Shown: positions 32,548-45,227 of the stretch, in pieces | Position numbering within the stretch: position 1 is the stretch's first letter | How the letters are laid out: each line of letters opens with the position of its first letter | From: Rhizophagus irregularis | Lineage: Eukaryota > Glomeromycota > Glomeromycetes > Glomerales > Glomeraceae | Reading direction: 5' to 3' | Assembly (NCBI RefSeq): GCF_026210795.1 | Contig: NC_089460.1 | Location: forward strand, 1,550,001-1,614,000 | Length of the DNA: 64,000 bases | The notes under the pieces: generated by a model | Database searches by the model: none | What the model saw: the letters and a program-made list of their open reading frames with translations, nothing else | Told to the model about the DNA's origin: nothing | Program-made: the position numbers and the translations under genes

Positions 32548-32826
32548 TTAAAATGCTCAATTTCTTTTTTTTTTGTAACACAAGATTTTTTAATCTTTTT
32601 TATTACAGTAACGCGAAACTTTCTTTTTTTTCTTTATTACGCGAAACTTCCTTTTTATTTTTTGTTACATGAAACTTTATTTCTTATCTCGTTTATGACT
32701 CAAAACTTTATTTTTTTTTTATCTTTTTGTGACGCAAAACTTTATCTTTTATTAAAACTTTATTTTTATCATTTTTGTAACGCGAAACTCTATTTTTTTC
32801 TCTTTTTTCCTAGAAATTATCTAAAT
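32548..32826 (+). repeat. Degenerate tandem repeats between left TIR and transposase start
   Basis: About six loose copies of a 25-35 bp unit built around GTAACGCGAAACTTTATTT followed by a T run lie here (for example near 32610, 32640, 32660, 32695, 32730 and 32778). They occupy the transposase leader, so they could be promoter or transposase-binding elements. A frame stays open across them, but the encoded Phe/Leu repeats look non-coding. Confidence 0.6.
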
Positions 32827-35800
32827 ATGAATGATGATTTAATAAAATATAATGATGATGAAACTGTTAATGTACCCTTTGGGCGTGTCGCTGAATGGTA
32901 CATTTCCAAACATCCTTTACTAAAAAATATCAAATTAAAATGCCAAAGTAGAAAAAAAACTCCAGAACTTGTTAAAGAAAATATTATAACTGTTGATCGT
33001 GTTGAGGGAGCTGTAGATTATATTGAATGGAGAACCAATAAAGGAGAAACTAAATCTACTAATAGAATAGATGACATTGTACATCTAACACCTATGGGAG
33101 AAGAGTATGTTAAAGAGATTGAAGCTGGTAAAAGAAAGGACAGGTTATGTTGGTCCTGGACTATGTATTGTGCTGGGGGGAATAGCTGTCAGAGGGAATG
33201 CGGAAATATTGGTAGTTGTAAAGAGAATTGTGCAAATCGTAATTTTCCAAATAATATTAAAAACAGTCATGATATGCATCTTTGCAAAGTGCGTGTTATA
33301 TCAGAATCTAAATTATCATGGTTAAAAACAAGCAAACCACTACGTATTAAAATAATTGGATCTCATTTACCAGCAAATGCATTAAATACTCATATTCCTA
33401 ATAGTTCCAAACTGAACCTTACAAGAGAAATACGGGATAAAATTATTTTAAATAGAAGATCCGATTATAAAACAGTAAAAGAAATTAAAATGACATTACT
33501 TGCACCTTATAATGGTGCAAATGAAGAAACATTACGAAATGTGTTAAATGAACAACGTGAAATTTGTAATGATACTAAATTACGGGGTTTTATTAAAAGA
33601 GATGATAGACGACTAAAAGAAAATTCCGGAAGCTGGACAATTTTACACTATTTAGTTACGGAAATTCTTAAATTAAAGGGTTATGTACTTTATTACCAGC
33701 AGCCGGATCCATTAGCACCGGAAGATCATCCAGATCACTATTATCAATTGACTTTATCAAATGATTTATGGTTAAAAAATGGTCAAAAATTTGGAAATTT
33801 TTGCATAGGATTGGATGGTAAATATGATCTAAATAATGATCATGCTCCAATCTTAACAATGATAGTTGAAAATAATACAGGGTGTGCTACACCATTGGCT
33901 TTTGGTTAGTATATCTGTATATCATTATTTTTTTTATATCAACAAAAAAAAGTATTAAAATTTATTATAGGTTTAAGCAACAAAGAAAATAATTGGACTA
34001 TTCGATTAGCTATTCAAGCAATCAAGCAAAATATTCCCTGTAGTCGTAGTGAATGTAACCATGAATGGTATTACCAAGATTTACCATCCGGAAAGGGGTT
34101 TGAAAGGATTAGTAATTGTGCAAATATACAATTATGGAATCCACTAGCCATGATTGACAAACATCGTCCATCGAGAATTGCTATACAAAGTTTATTACGT
34201 GGATCGATACTTTGTTGGTTCCACATAATGAAAACAATTGGAGAAAATTTTTCGCAATGGAATATTCCTTGGTCAATTCGGTAATTTTAATTTTGTTGTA
34301 AATTTTTTTTTTTAATAATAAAATTATATAATTTTTATTTAAAATAATTTAGTTATCCATTAGCAATAGCGTTCAAGATTGTAGGAAGAAGTAGAAGTGT
34401 CAAACAATGTGAAGAATTAGCTATTGAATACAAGAAATTCATAAATTCTTTGGATTTGGCTAATAATGTAAAACAAAAAATTATAAATGATATTTATAAT
34501 AATTGGATTAGTGATGAGTGGATACTTGGTTTTATCGATGCTGGAAGACTTCCTCAAACTTTACAGGATAATCCAATGACAACTAATAACTTCACAGAGA
34601 GGATGAATCGATCAATTGAGACAAATCATAGCGGAATTAAAACTGTTGTAAATTTTGTTGAAAGATTATATGGACTAAAATTAAATAGAGAAAATATTAC
34701 TGAAAGGTCTGGAGAAACAAGTTTTGAAGCTGGTTTAAGTACTTTATTTGATGCTCAATCTATCGAGCAAGTAAGTAAATTATAATTAATTTTAAATTTA
34801 TTAATTAGCATTTATTTAATTTGACACTATCAATACTATCATACAAGGAAAACCAATCAAAACATATTTCTTCAGACAAGTTAAGACGACTTAATTTGGG
34901 TAGACTCTATTTCTTGATGGGATACGTAAAATCATCAAATAACAACAATTATTTTTATGTAAAAAAACATAATCAATTAAATGTATTAGAATCATCATAC
35001 GATGGAAGTTTTGTGAAAATGGATGATAATATTATTGAAAAGTTGTATCCACTTTATCAAAAATTTGCAAAGAATCATTATAGTGTAGTTCCTGAACTAG
35101 AAGGATATTATTTAACAAATATTTTTAGCGGAGAATGTTTAATATGCCTAGATTATATTTGGAATGGGTCTTTTCGGGATGTGTGTAAGCACTGTCATGC
35201 AGCAAGAATATATAAAGAATCATTAAATGCAGAGAATCTTTTTGATTATTCGCAAGAAGTTAAAAATCAATTGGTGACATATTTTAAGAATAAGGAACGC
35301 GTTATTTCTGCAGAAAATAAAAACAAGTTAATTTATGAAGGAGATACTCATGTGGCTTATAATGAAATTTTAAGATTATTTGAACTTCAAGGTATATTTA
35401 TTCATTTCTTTTCATGATATTTTATTTATATTTAAATATAAATTAATTATTATAAAAAATTTATAGGCACCAAGATCTTTTGGCCAGATAATAAACCATT
35501 GAAATTAAATAGAGATCCTTTTCGTCCAGAATTAAACAATAAGCGTGATTTTAATGCTATTGGAGCTCCGCCGAAACCTTCTGCTAAACCGCGCAAACCA
35601 TCACGAATTTTATGTAATTCTATTTTAGAAGAAGATAAGGAAAATAAGGAAACCTTTTCAACTCAGCAAAGAAAAACAAAACGAACTAGAAGACAAATTC
35701 GTACATATAAGGTAATCATTATTTTTTAAATTATAAAAACCAATCTACTGTTTCACTAATATCTTAATTGCAGGAAAATACTAAGGATAACGGAAATAAC

Positions 35801-36202
35801 AAGAATAATGAAAATAATTTGGGACCATCCGTACCTGATGTTAATTTACCTGCTTCGTATAACATCAAATTTGATTTGAATCCATCTTTTAATTCACAAC
35901 CAACTCTTCAACCTACTCTTTATAATATTCCTTATTATACAAACACCAATACTTCGCTCCCTACTTCAATTTATTCACAATCTACATTCTCTTCAACTAA
36001 TGCGATTCCTAATAGTAATTATACCTCTTTCAATATTCCTCAAGATCAATTGGCCTATAGTTATCCTTCGATTCCAAATGATCTTGGTCAATTTTCCTAC
36101 AATAATCAAATTGAGTTATCCAATTCTTATTCTTATTCATTTAATCAAGCTCCTGATAACAACTTTTCTGATAACAACACGTTTTCTCAAAAGCACTTTT
36201 AG
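32827..36202 (+). CDS. MULE-type DDE transposase
   Basis: Six exons: 32827-33904, 33971-34280, 34353-34770, 34848-35391, 35467-35711 and 35774-36202, giving 1007 residues. An open frame extends up to 32482, inside the terminal repeat; ATG 32827 (MNDDLIKYNDDETV) is preferred because upstream codons are T-run translation. The first part has a Cys-rich cluster (CAGGNSCQREC then CKENC). The catalytic triad reads FCIGLDGKYDL (D330), AMIDKHRPSR (D422) and NNFTERMNRSIE (E545). LCWFHIMK (C441, H444) is the C/DxxH motif characteristic of MULE transposases. A SWIM-like zinc motif follows (CLIC...CKHCHAARIY). The C-terminal ~250 residues are Asn/Ser/Pro-rich and disordered. It should cut and paste the surrounding element. 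All catalytic residues are present and no frame is broken. Confidence 0.9.
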
Positions 36203-36551
36203 TAATCTTGTAACTTACTTTTACTCATCATTTAATGAAATAAATCTATTTCTTATTTTTCGAAGCCTTTAATTTTATATTTTGCGTTCCTAACATAGTG
36301 GAATTTACAAAAACGTTGCATTCTTGCCCAAAAGAATATAAAGTTTTCGTTATAAATGTAAAAAAAAAGTATATAATTATACGTTTCGTTGTAAATGTTG
36401 TATTCTGTACTTAAAAAATTGTATATATAGCCTTTCATTATAAAAAGCCTAAGCATAATTTTAAATACTTTCATGCCAAAAATGTCAAAATTGTGAAATT
36501 AAAATTTGTTAAAAGTTTGTTCAAGTAAACGTTTAATTAATTTATTTTTTG

Positions 36552-36705
36552 ATTTATCACATTATCGATTATCACATTTCGGGTCAAGAAATACAATTTT
36601 TTGTTATGCATAAACATGCATAATTGACCGGGTCAACTTAGCACCACGAGGAGGGTCAAGTCCGATACTTTTGCGTACGTGACGGGTCAAGATTCATATA
36701 TTTGC
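36552..36705 (-). repeat. Right terminal inverted repeat of the MULE
   Basis: 154 bp, matching the left arm from its terminal GCAAA to GTGATAAAT with very few differences. It lacks the 104-bp palindromic block of the left arm and carries four GGGTCAA (TTGACCC) motifs. It is followed directly by the GGTAACGAC target copy. Confidence 0.9.
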
Positions 36706-36714
36706 GGTAACGAC

Positions 36715-38029
36715 AAAATAAAATTGCTGTGCAAATTGTATATCTGTCAATATCGTATCGGGTTTAATATGTGTAATTTACGCGCGATGTAAGTGCGTGT
36801 AACCGTGATTACAAGACCCTTATAAAAAACGCATTCACTGAATTTACACATTTTTATTTTTTTTCTATTATATTTATTTTTATTTCTAATGCAGTGATAC
36901 ATTTGAGCAAGATTAAAACAATATAAGTATTTAGGTGTCTCTTATTAATTGCGTGTATAAAATTTCTTTAAAAGATTTACATCATCATTTCCAACAGACA
37001 TCTGCTTGATTGCGATACTCTTTTTGTGGTAGCTGTGATTGGTTATCATAAATTTCATAACAAACTCAAGAAGCGTCTTATTTGCTAAAATTAATTAATC
37101 ATTCTATTACAAAACACTGCCACATGATGTCTTTAAAGGTATTTGAATTGTCACAATAAAAGTAAATAATAACTAATATTATCATGTATCAAGAAATTTC
37201 GAAGGTACTTTTATTATTTTGTGAATTCTATCTTTTTTCAAAAGTAATTATAACAATCCCGAAACATCATCAGCAGGATAAGTAACAGATTTTTGTAATT
37301 ATTCAGGTAATGCAGGATGATTATGTTGGATATTAGTTTGACAACTTATTTATTATATGAAAGACTTCCTCTATAAATACCTAAATGACATGCTAAGAAC
37401 TATTTTTGATGAATCATAATCTCACTTTATATAAAATCTCGGAGTATTGTTTGACTACAATTAGTTAAATAGTTATAAGAAACAATAAATGTGCAGAGAC
37501 TAGAGAGCGTATCAGCAATTAACACGTGATTATTTTAACCCCAAACACTTATTCTATAACAAATAACTAATAAGCAAAGTAGATACCATAATTAAATAGA
37601 ATGATTATTTTTTAATGCCTAATATGGTGAAATTTAAATGACCTTTTTTAGCAATTTCACATTAATAATTAGCATATCATTAAAACTAAAAGATTACCCA
37701 TCCTTGTTTTGTTATTATTCATAAACCAGAATGCTCAAATTACATATCATCTATATTCTTCGATATAGGTTTTTAAGTTATTAAAAGAAATCTTTAGATA
37801 AATGCAACCTATCTCATTTCCAGTTAGAATGGAATATATTTCTTTAACTTCTGTTTTATAAATTCAAGTTAAATAATTAAATATTATTATATAGTAAATG
37901 GAATTTGACTTTTTTATTTCAATCTGTAGAAAATAAAGTGGGATGGTTACCAGTGATTTGAAATGTAAATAAGTCTTTATTCTTAAGCATCTTGAACATT
38001 GCAATTGGGCTATTTTAAAATGTTTGGCA
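36715..38029. other. AT-rich intergenic sequence
   Basis: No gene recognised. Short minus-strand frames near 37864-38046 lack family motifs. Confidence 0.4.
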
Positions 38030-38700
38030 AACCTATACAACCCCAACTGTGCGTTTTAATGTGGCTTTAAAGGGAGATCCCAAAACTCCGGTGTTCATCA
38101 TCTCTATTCTGCGTAACAATAATTCTGTCATATTATCAAAATACAATTTATTTCTCTTATTGAAATGACATTTTAAATATCCAGAAATGCATTTCAAATG
38201 CTTAGAAGGTAGATCAACCAAGAAGTTGAACCTTAACTTCTCTGTCTAGTTATAATTGTCTTATTAAAGATTTTTCATTCGACTTTTGCGTATTCTGTTT
38301 CAAATACCGCTTCCAGCTTCTTAAAACAAAATCAACCAATTTTTCATTTAGCAATGACTTTTTTATTTCTCTAGAGGCTCTCTTTTCAATGGTTTCTTAA
38401 CATAATTTGTTGTTGCATCAAATGTGCAAATAAAGTATGTAGAATATTTATCATACATTAAGTCCAGAGGATATTACTCTGTACATCATTAGAAGATTTT
38501 GCTACTTCACGTGAAAATATTAATGTCTGATGAATTAACTTTCGGTATAATCCTCTTGCCCTAATCCCCCTTATACCTAATAATAATCTCCTTCCCTTAC
38601 TTTTTTTAACATTTCTGGATGAAGAAGATAATTTTCTCTCCTATCATAAATCAGCTTCACTATAATTACTAAATGTTCTTCTACGGTATCCTGTCTTACT
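38030..38700 (-). pseudogene. Possible decayed protein-coding remnant
   Basis: On the minus strand several frames read like protein but do not connect. One begins VRQDTVEEHLVIIVKLIYDR (from ~38700). Another contains ASREIKKSLLNEKLVDFVLR then SWKRYLKQN (~38390-38260). A third contains HLKCISGYLKCHFNKRNK then LRRIEMMNTG (38221-38033). Stops and shifts separate them and I could not find splice sites that join all three. I do not recognise the family. It may be a dying gene or an old repeat. Confidence 0.3.
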
Positions 38701-39253
38701 ATTTATATTAATATGGCACAAGAAAAGTATTTAATAAAAATTAAAGAGTTATTCGGCATAAATCTCGATAAATAAGCGAAAATATTGACTTTTGTTATGC
38801 AGTCAATATTCCTAACAAAAAGGGATAATGTAAAAAAATGAAAATATGTGTAATGCCTGAGTGCTGATGATAAAATATTTAGCTCAAACACATTTCACGT
38901 AGAATATTAGAGTAGAACACTCTCATAGTTTCGTGGTCGGGTAAACCTATAATTTCTTGCAACAAAGAGGAATAAACTCAAACCTTAAATGTTTTATACT
39001 TTTGATATCTCTTGGCGAATTTCAATGCTTTTCTTGAGTAAAAAAGATTTCTTTATAAAAGATTACGACGAAACTAAGATTTTTCTTCGGAAGGTGTACT
39101 AAAAAACAGATGTATTTATAACTCTTGATAGTCTTTGATAGACAACTGCCGATCATGACTTAAAATGTTTGGTCGGGTACTTTATTCGACATAATATTGT
39201 AATTCTTTGATTATCATCATTTTTGAAAAAAAAATTTATCTTTTGAAATTTCA
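38701..39253. promoter_or_regulatory. Upstream region of prohibitin 1
   Basis: About 550 bp before the prohibitin start. No distinct promoter motif was identified in the AT-rich background. Confidence 0.35.
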
Positions 39254-40395
39254 ATGGCTTTTCTTGAAAAGATTGCTAAACTTGCCATTCCAATTGGTGC
39301 AGCTGCTAGCTTGCTCCAATATAGTATATATGATGGTAAATATTTATTATTACTATTATTTATTTTGTATCAATTGAATAATATTATATGATATAAGTTC
39401 AGGGAGGATTTCGTGCTGTGATTTTTGACCGTATTCAAGGAGTTAAAGAAAGACCAATTGGTGAGGGTACACATTTTCTCTTTCCCTGGTTACAACGTGC
39501 TATTCTATATGATATTCGTACGAAACCTCGCAATATATCTACAACAACCGGATCAAAAGATATGCAGACGGTCAGCTTGACTTTACGTGTTTTACATAGA
39601 CCTGATGTTGACAAATTATCCGAAATTTACAAATCGTTGGGTATGGATTACGATGAAAGAGTATTGCCTTCTATTGGTAATGAAGTTTTGAAATCTGTTG
39701 TTGCTCAATTTGATGCTAGCGAATTGATCACACAGCGTGAAGTGGTAAATAAAATGAAAATAACTTTTTTGTATTATAATTTTATGCTTCTTTATTTACG
39801 CGATTTTATAGTTAAGTTTTATCAATTCCTTTTTTTTGAAATTTTTTTTTAGGTCTCCTCAAAAATACGCGAGGACCTTGTAAAACGATCCAAAGAATTC
39901 AATATTGAATTGGAAGATGTTTCTATTGTATTGTATCTTATTCTATAATATCAAGTATAACAACTTGTTGAATAAATTGTTGACCTATTTGGCTATTCCT
40001 TAATAGACACATATGACTTTTGGTAATGAATTCACAAATGCCGTTGAACAAAAGCAAATTGCTCAACAAGAAGCCGAAAGAGCCAAATTCGTTGTAGAAA
40101 AGGTATGATGTTATTTATTTATATAATATTTTGCAGTAGTCGATTAATTAATTGGGAATGGTTTACTTAGGCTGAACAAGAAAAACAAGCAGCAATTATT
40201 CGTGCAGAAGGTGAAGCTGAAGCTGCAGAAAGAATTTCCAAGGCTCTTGATAAAGCTGGTGAAGGTTTAGTTTTATTACGTCGTATTGAAGCTTCTAAAG
40301 AAATCGCTGCAACCTTGTCTGGTTCACGTGCCGTAACATATTTACCTGGCACTCATTCTGGAGGATCTAATTTACTGTTAAATTTAGGTGTATAA
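39254..40395 (+). CDS. PHB1: Prohibitin 1, mitochondrial inner-membrane scaffold subunit
   Basis: Five exons, 39254-39335, 39398-39744, 39853-39927, 40007-40102 and 40171-40395, encode 274 residues. Prohibitin 1 and 2 form ring complexes in the inner membrane that stabilise new proteins and regulate the m-AAA protease. The N-terminus [20 protein letters not shown] provides the hydrophobic anchor. The SPFH/band-7 domain has [58 protein letters not shown] and [14 protein letters not shown]. The coiled coil is [20 protein letters not shown] onward. Length and order match the family exactly. The exon 2 acceptor (ATATAAG before TTCAGG) was chosen to give DVQGGFRA. Confidence 0.97.
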
Positions 40396-41852
40396 ATAAT
40401 AATAATATTGAGAAAAAAAAATGATAGGAAGAGAAAAAAACAAAAATAATTTTTTTTAAGAGTCGAATGAATATATGAGCAATTTTAATTATATTACATT
40501 TATTTTAGAAATAAAACATGAGACCTTATGATAATTGAATAAATTAATTACAAAAACTTTTTGTTTTCTGATTCTAGTTCCTAGAACTACGCCAACGTCC
40601 ATCAGTATTGCTTGTTGGAAATATAACACGACTAACACGTGATTTTATACATTATGGTGGGATATTGAACTTAAAAATTCATTCAATCTTTGGTATTATG
40701 CCTGAGAATTGTAAAATATCTCGCGTTTCAAATGTGTAACTAAGACAAAAAAAACATAGTTCTTTTATATATCGAGATTTAATTGTTTGATCGAGATAAA
40801 CTATTGTATATTTTGTTATTTTCTGTGGAACCTTAAATATTTTTCATATGTTATTTAAAATCTGTAGTAAACAAGATTATCATAATAATAATAACTAGGT
40901 AAAAATTTGTATAGTATTGTATTGCCGAATTGTGAATTAGATCTAGCCGCAGAAATTTATTTATATAAAAATGGTGATTCATTGTCGTCCCTTATTTTCT
41001 TATTTTATAACGTCATTATATCTCCTTTTTTTTTTGTTGGCTTATCTGCTGAATGACACACAGATTTTGATTGTGTTACTTGTACTATTCATTGGCTATA
41101 TTGTTATATTGTTATGTACAAAGAAATGAAAAAATTAATACGTTAATAAAATTCCAATAAAATTTTACTGTAAAACAAATATTTTACAAATAACTTGTTC
41201 AAAAAGAACGGATATCTAAAGAGAATCAGTGACTTAATTCTAATTTTGGAACAAATCCTAATGAATAATTTTGAAACTTCGATGCATATTAATTGTATAT
41301 AAGTATATAAGCTTACCCAATTAGGTAATATACCTATTTAAATTGTACTATATGTACCTATATGAATGCATTTGGATTACAAACACAATGACAAAATAAA
41401 TATAAAATATCAATAATAAATACACTATCATTTGTATATCTTTTTTAGTGTCCCAAGGTTTACGTTTTCTTTGGAGAAGATTTTCTTCTTAAATTCTTTT
41501 GGTTTTTTTTTTTTTTTTTTGAAATATACTGGTATATATTTCAACAACCAGCCCATTTCTTTCTTTAGTAATTTAACCTTTTAAATTAATTTCTATACAA
41601 TATCCTATTTTATAATTTATTGACTTTTTACTTTTATAAAAACTATAAAAACTATATATATCCCAAAATTTTATTTCGTAAAAAAAAAATTCTTGATATT
41701 TTTTTTTTCTTTTTCGATCGTTTGATATGATAAGAAAAAATTCTGTTTTTGTATTAATAGAAATTTGAATTCAAATAACCTATAACATATTTTTAAAAGT
41801 CTCTTCTAATTTTTAAGATAAATATTTATTAACAATTAAAATAAATAATACA
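40396..41852. other. AT-rich intergenic region
   Basis: 1.46 kb between two plus-strand genes. It contains a T run near 41503-41520 and many A/T tracts. No gene or RNA was recognised. Confidence 0.4.
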
Positions 41853-42294
41853 ATGAAAGGGAAACTTAACCTTCGGTTTGGTAAAAAGAAAAATAACGAT
41901 ACAAACAATAATGATACAAATAATGTTATATTCCCAACTGATACTAAACCTCCAAGAATATCTTTAATGTTAAATCCAAAAGATAATGTTCTATCGGATA
42001 TTCTACCTGTTGTATCTACTACTTCGCCGGTTGAAGTTAAGTCATCCATAACAAAAAATTCAGGTTTGCTTGATGAAATTTTAGGTGAATTGAATACTAC
42101 AAGTAAGTTTTTTTAAAAAATCAATTTTTTATTCGAATTACTAATTATTAATTAATCGATTTTATTTAATTTTAGCTGGAAAAACTAATTCAAATAACGA
42201 TTTTGACGATTTAGTGTTAAATGCAGAATTATCGAAATTGTTAGAAACTTCTTCAAGCACACAAATACAAACAACTTCCACTTCAACATTTTCA

Positions 42295-42333
<39 letters not shown>

Positions 42334-44778
42334 CAACCTTTAAAACGATTTAATTTGTCAAGATCTTTATCAAATAATTTAAATAAAAGTGTATCAAATA
42401 ACGAATCACTTAAACAAAATGGTAGTTTAGGAACTCATAAGCCATTAGATAGTGAGAGTGAAAGTGATAGTGAATCAAGTGATAGTAGTAGTGATAATAA
42501 GAAAAAATCGAAAAAGAACAAGAAAAATTCAAAAAATAAAAAAATTCAATCATCATCATCATCTAGTGAATCTGAAGATAGTTTTACAAAATTAAAAAAA
42601 GCTGTAATAACAAAAAATAATTCAAACGTTCTGAATGGAAAAAAAATTATGAATCCTGCTGTTCAACAACGAAAAGAAACTGTTCAAAAAATTAATAATA
42701 TTGAAAATTGGGTTCAAGAAGTTGATCCAAAAGAAGGTGAAAATAATATTTTAGATCGTATGAAAGATAGACATCGTGCGGAAGCTAGGGCACCACCGCC
42801 ACCCCCACCACCTCCACCTCCACCACAGGATGTTGATAGATATAATGATTATGATAGTCGTGATCGATATGATAGATATGAACGAAATGATAGATATGAT
42901 CCTTCATACCCACGAGACGCGAGGGATCGAGATGACTATTATGATCGTGATTATAGAGAACCATATTCCGAAGATTCACGTGATATAAGAGAAGATCGTA
43001 GGTATGATATAAGAGATCGGGATGATTATCGCCGAGAACCTCGTCCAAGAAATAAGCATGAAGACGATGTTAGACCTATTTATGATGATCGTTATGATCG
43101 TTCGGGAAATAAAAAATATCCACGTGAAAGAAATCGTGATTATGAAAGAGGCGTTTCTTCAAATAGTGACCATTCTGGGGATCGTCATAATAATGGAACT
43201 AGAATAGTTCAACCACCTTCACATAGAAGATATTCATCAGCCTCATCTATTTCTACTTCGTCAACTACAAGTGATTCACAAATAGGTCAAAGATATCGGA
43301 ATAGCTCTCAAATTTCTCATAGCCGTCCTATAAATAATAAAAATAGATCAAATTTTACAAGAAAAATCAGAGAAGAACCTCTTGAAGAAGTAAGTTCTCT
43401 TTCTCGTCAATCATCAATGTCTTCAAGAAGTAATGATCATGATCATTTGGCTAGTAAAAGATCATATAAGAATTCAAAACAAATACATCGTTCTTCAGTT
43501 TCCTCAAAAGAAAGTTCAGATGAAGAGAATGAAGTGGATAGAGAAAAAGATCATATAAGGTCAATTCTCAGAACAAATTTAAGAGTACCAGCTGACCCAA
43601 CAGCTCGTGACTCTATTCTTTCAGTAGATAGTGATATTGTTCCATTAGGTAAAAAATACGGAATAAATACAAGTAATATACCTGATTCAATACATGAAGA
43701 CTTGTCACATGAATCACGTGAATCATCGGACGAAGATGATGACGATGCACCCCTAAAAATTCCCACTAGTACAGTAAAAAATAATCCTAGATCAAAATTA
43801 AGAGCTGCCTATCAACCATCATCATCATCATCTGATGATGATGATACAGATGAAAGATCAAACGATGATGAAACAAAACAACCACCAAGAGGTAAAACAC
43901 TGTCACCTCAACAATCACGCGCTGCTTTGCCACCACATATCCGGGATCGGAAACATGAACATTCACGTTCTAATAGTTATGATTCAAATGGATATCGGGA
44001 TCGTGACGAATGGCATCATCATCCCCCTCCACCACATGGAATACGCGAAAAACCTGTTAACAGATATCCTTTGCCACCACATCCACCTCATCAATATCGC
44101 GATGAACCCCCATACGACCTCCCACCTTCAAAACATGTTCCATATCCCTACCGTGAAGAAATCCCATATGATGGATCTCGTTCTAAATATGCAAATTATC
44201 CATTACCTCCAGAACCTCAACCACTTGAACTTACACTAGAAAACCATAAAAAAGTTCCGCTAATTGAGATGGCAGGATATCGCTATGACCAAAATAAGCG
44301 TAATCCAAAATTACAAAATCAGACAGTTCAGCCATACACTGCAAATTTGGAGCGTATGGGTCCTTCATCACCGCCAAACCGAAATTCAAATCGTGGTTAT
44401 AATTCCCGTGAACGAGAGCGATACCCACCTCAAGAACGAGGTGAGTACCCACCACCACGTCGAGGTAACAATGTTTATGATGATCGAAGTGATCGAAGTG
44501 ATTATGCACCTCCAAGAAGTAAGAATGGTTATGATGATCGAAGTGATTATGCACCTCCAAGAAGTAAGAATGGTTATGATGACCGAAGTGATTATCGTGA
44601 AAGAGAGCGTGATACGGATAGATATGATCGGTACAATGATCGATACAATGATAGGTACAATGATAGGTACAATGATAGGTACAATGATCGGTACAATGAT
44701 AGGTATAATGATAGATATAATGATAGGTATAATGATAGAGAAAGACACGATAGATATGGTGATAGATATTATGACTAG
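41853..44778 (+). CDS. Large low-complexity charged protein with tandem RYND repeats (function unknown)
   Basis: Two exons, 41853-42102 and 42176-44778, encode 950 residues. I do not recognise the family. It starts MKGKLNLRFGKKKNNDTNN, followed by an Asn run, Ser/Asp/Glu and Lys-rich acidic-basic blocks, a pure Pro run near residue 192, then Asp/Arg/Tyr-rich sequence. Near the end a 45-bp unit encoding SDYAPPRSKNGYDDR is duplicated (~44490-44590). About ten 12-bp units encoding Arg-Tyr-Asn-Asp follow (44617-44735). Composition is like RNA-associated or phase-separating disordered proteins, but that is inference. Only short segments, such as ENHKKVPLIEMAGYRYDQ near residue 780, look conserved and could be interaction motifs. 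Confidence 0.75.
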
Positions 44779-45227
44779 TATGGTATAGACACGAACGATA
44801 GAATAAATTATTTTCTTTTTGTATATATTTAATTTTATTAATTTTATTATTTTTATTATATTTTTAAAAGAAATCATTTTAGTTTTTTTTATTATAAATA
44901 TTTCATATTCATTAAATCAGTTAATTATTAATCCGTTCAATCTTTATATCATACTTTTGAACAATATCTAAAAGTAAATACGACCTTTCATATTATTATA
45001 GTAATTTTTAGTCATTTCATAATATACATCAAATATATTCGAATTAATTTCTATTATTTAAAACGAATATCAATTCATTAATTCATTTATTATTTACATA
45101 TATAATATCAACATTATTAAAAATATTAAGAAGATCAAAATTTACCTGATGAAAAACATAATTAAGTAAAAGTTTCTCCTTATACAAAGAACAGTACAAA
45201 GAACACAATATATCAATATATTCGAAG
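44779..45227. other. Convergent 3' flanks, AT-rich
   Basis: Lies between the 3' ends of the RYND-repeat gene (+) and LSM6 (-). No further feature seen. Confidence 0.4.

Larger units (their letters stand above)
32285..36705 (+). mobile_element. Complete Mutator-like (MULE) DNA transposon, 4.42 kb, with 9-bp target duplication
   Basis: The element begins GCAAAAATATGAATCTTGAC and ends with the near-perfect inverted copy GTCAAGATTCATATATTTGC. Immediately outside, GGTAACGAC occurs at both 32276-32284 and 36706-36714, a perfect 9-bp duplication, the Mutator hallmark. The terminal repeats are 263 bp on the left and 154 bp on the right; the difference is a ~104-bp extra palindromic block in the left arm. 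One gene between them encodes a DDE transposase with every frame intact. Perfect duplication, almost identical repeats and an open transposase together point to recent insertion and possible autonomy. Confidence 0.93.

Noticed and set aside
32482-32826. N-terminal 115 codons of the open frame ahead of the transposase
   Set aside because: Begins inside the terminal repeat and translates T-runs and tandem repeats; the ATG at 32827 is better.
44386-44877. Minus-strand frame with Ile-Val-Pro repeats
   Set aside because: Antisense of the Arg-Tyr-Asn-Asp minisatellite.
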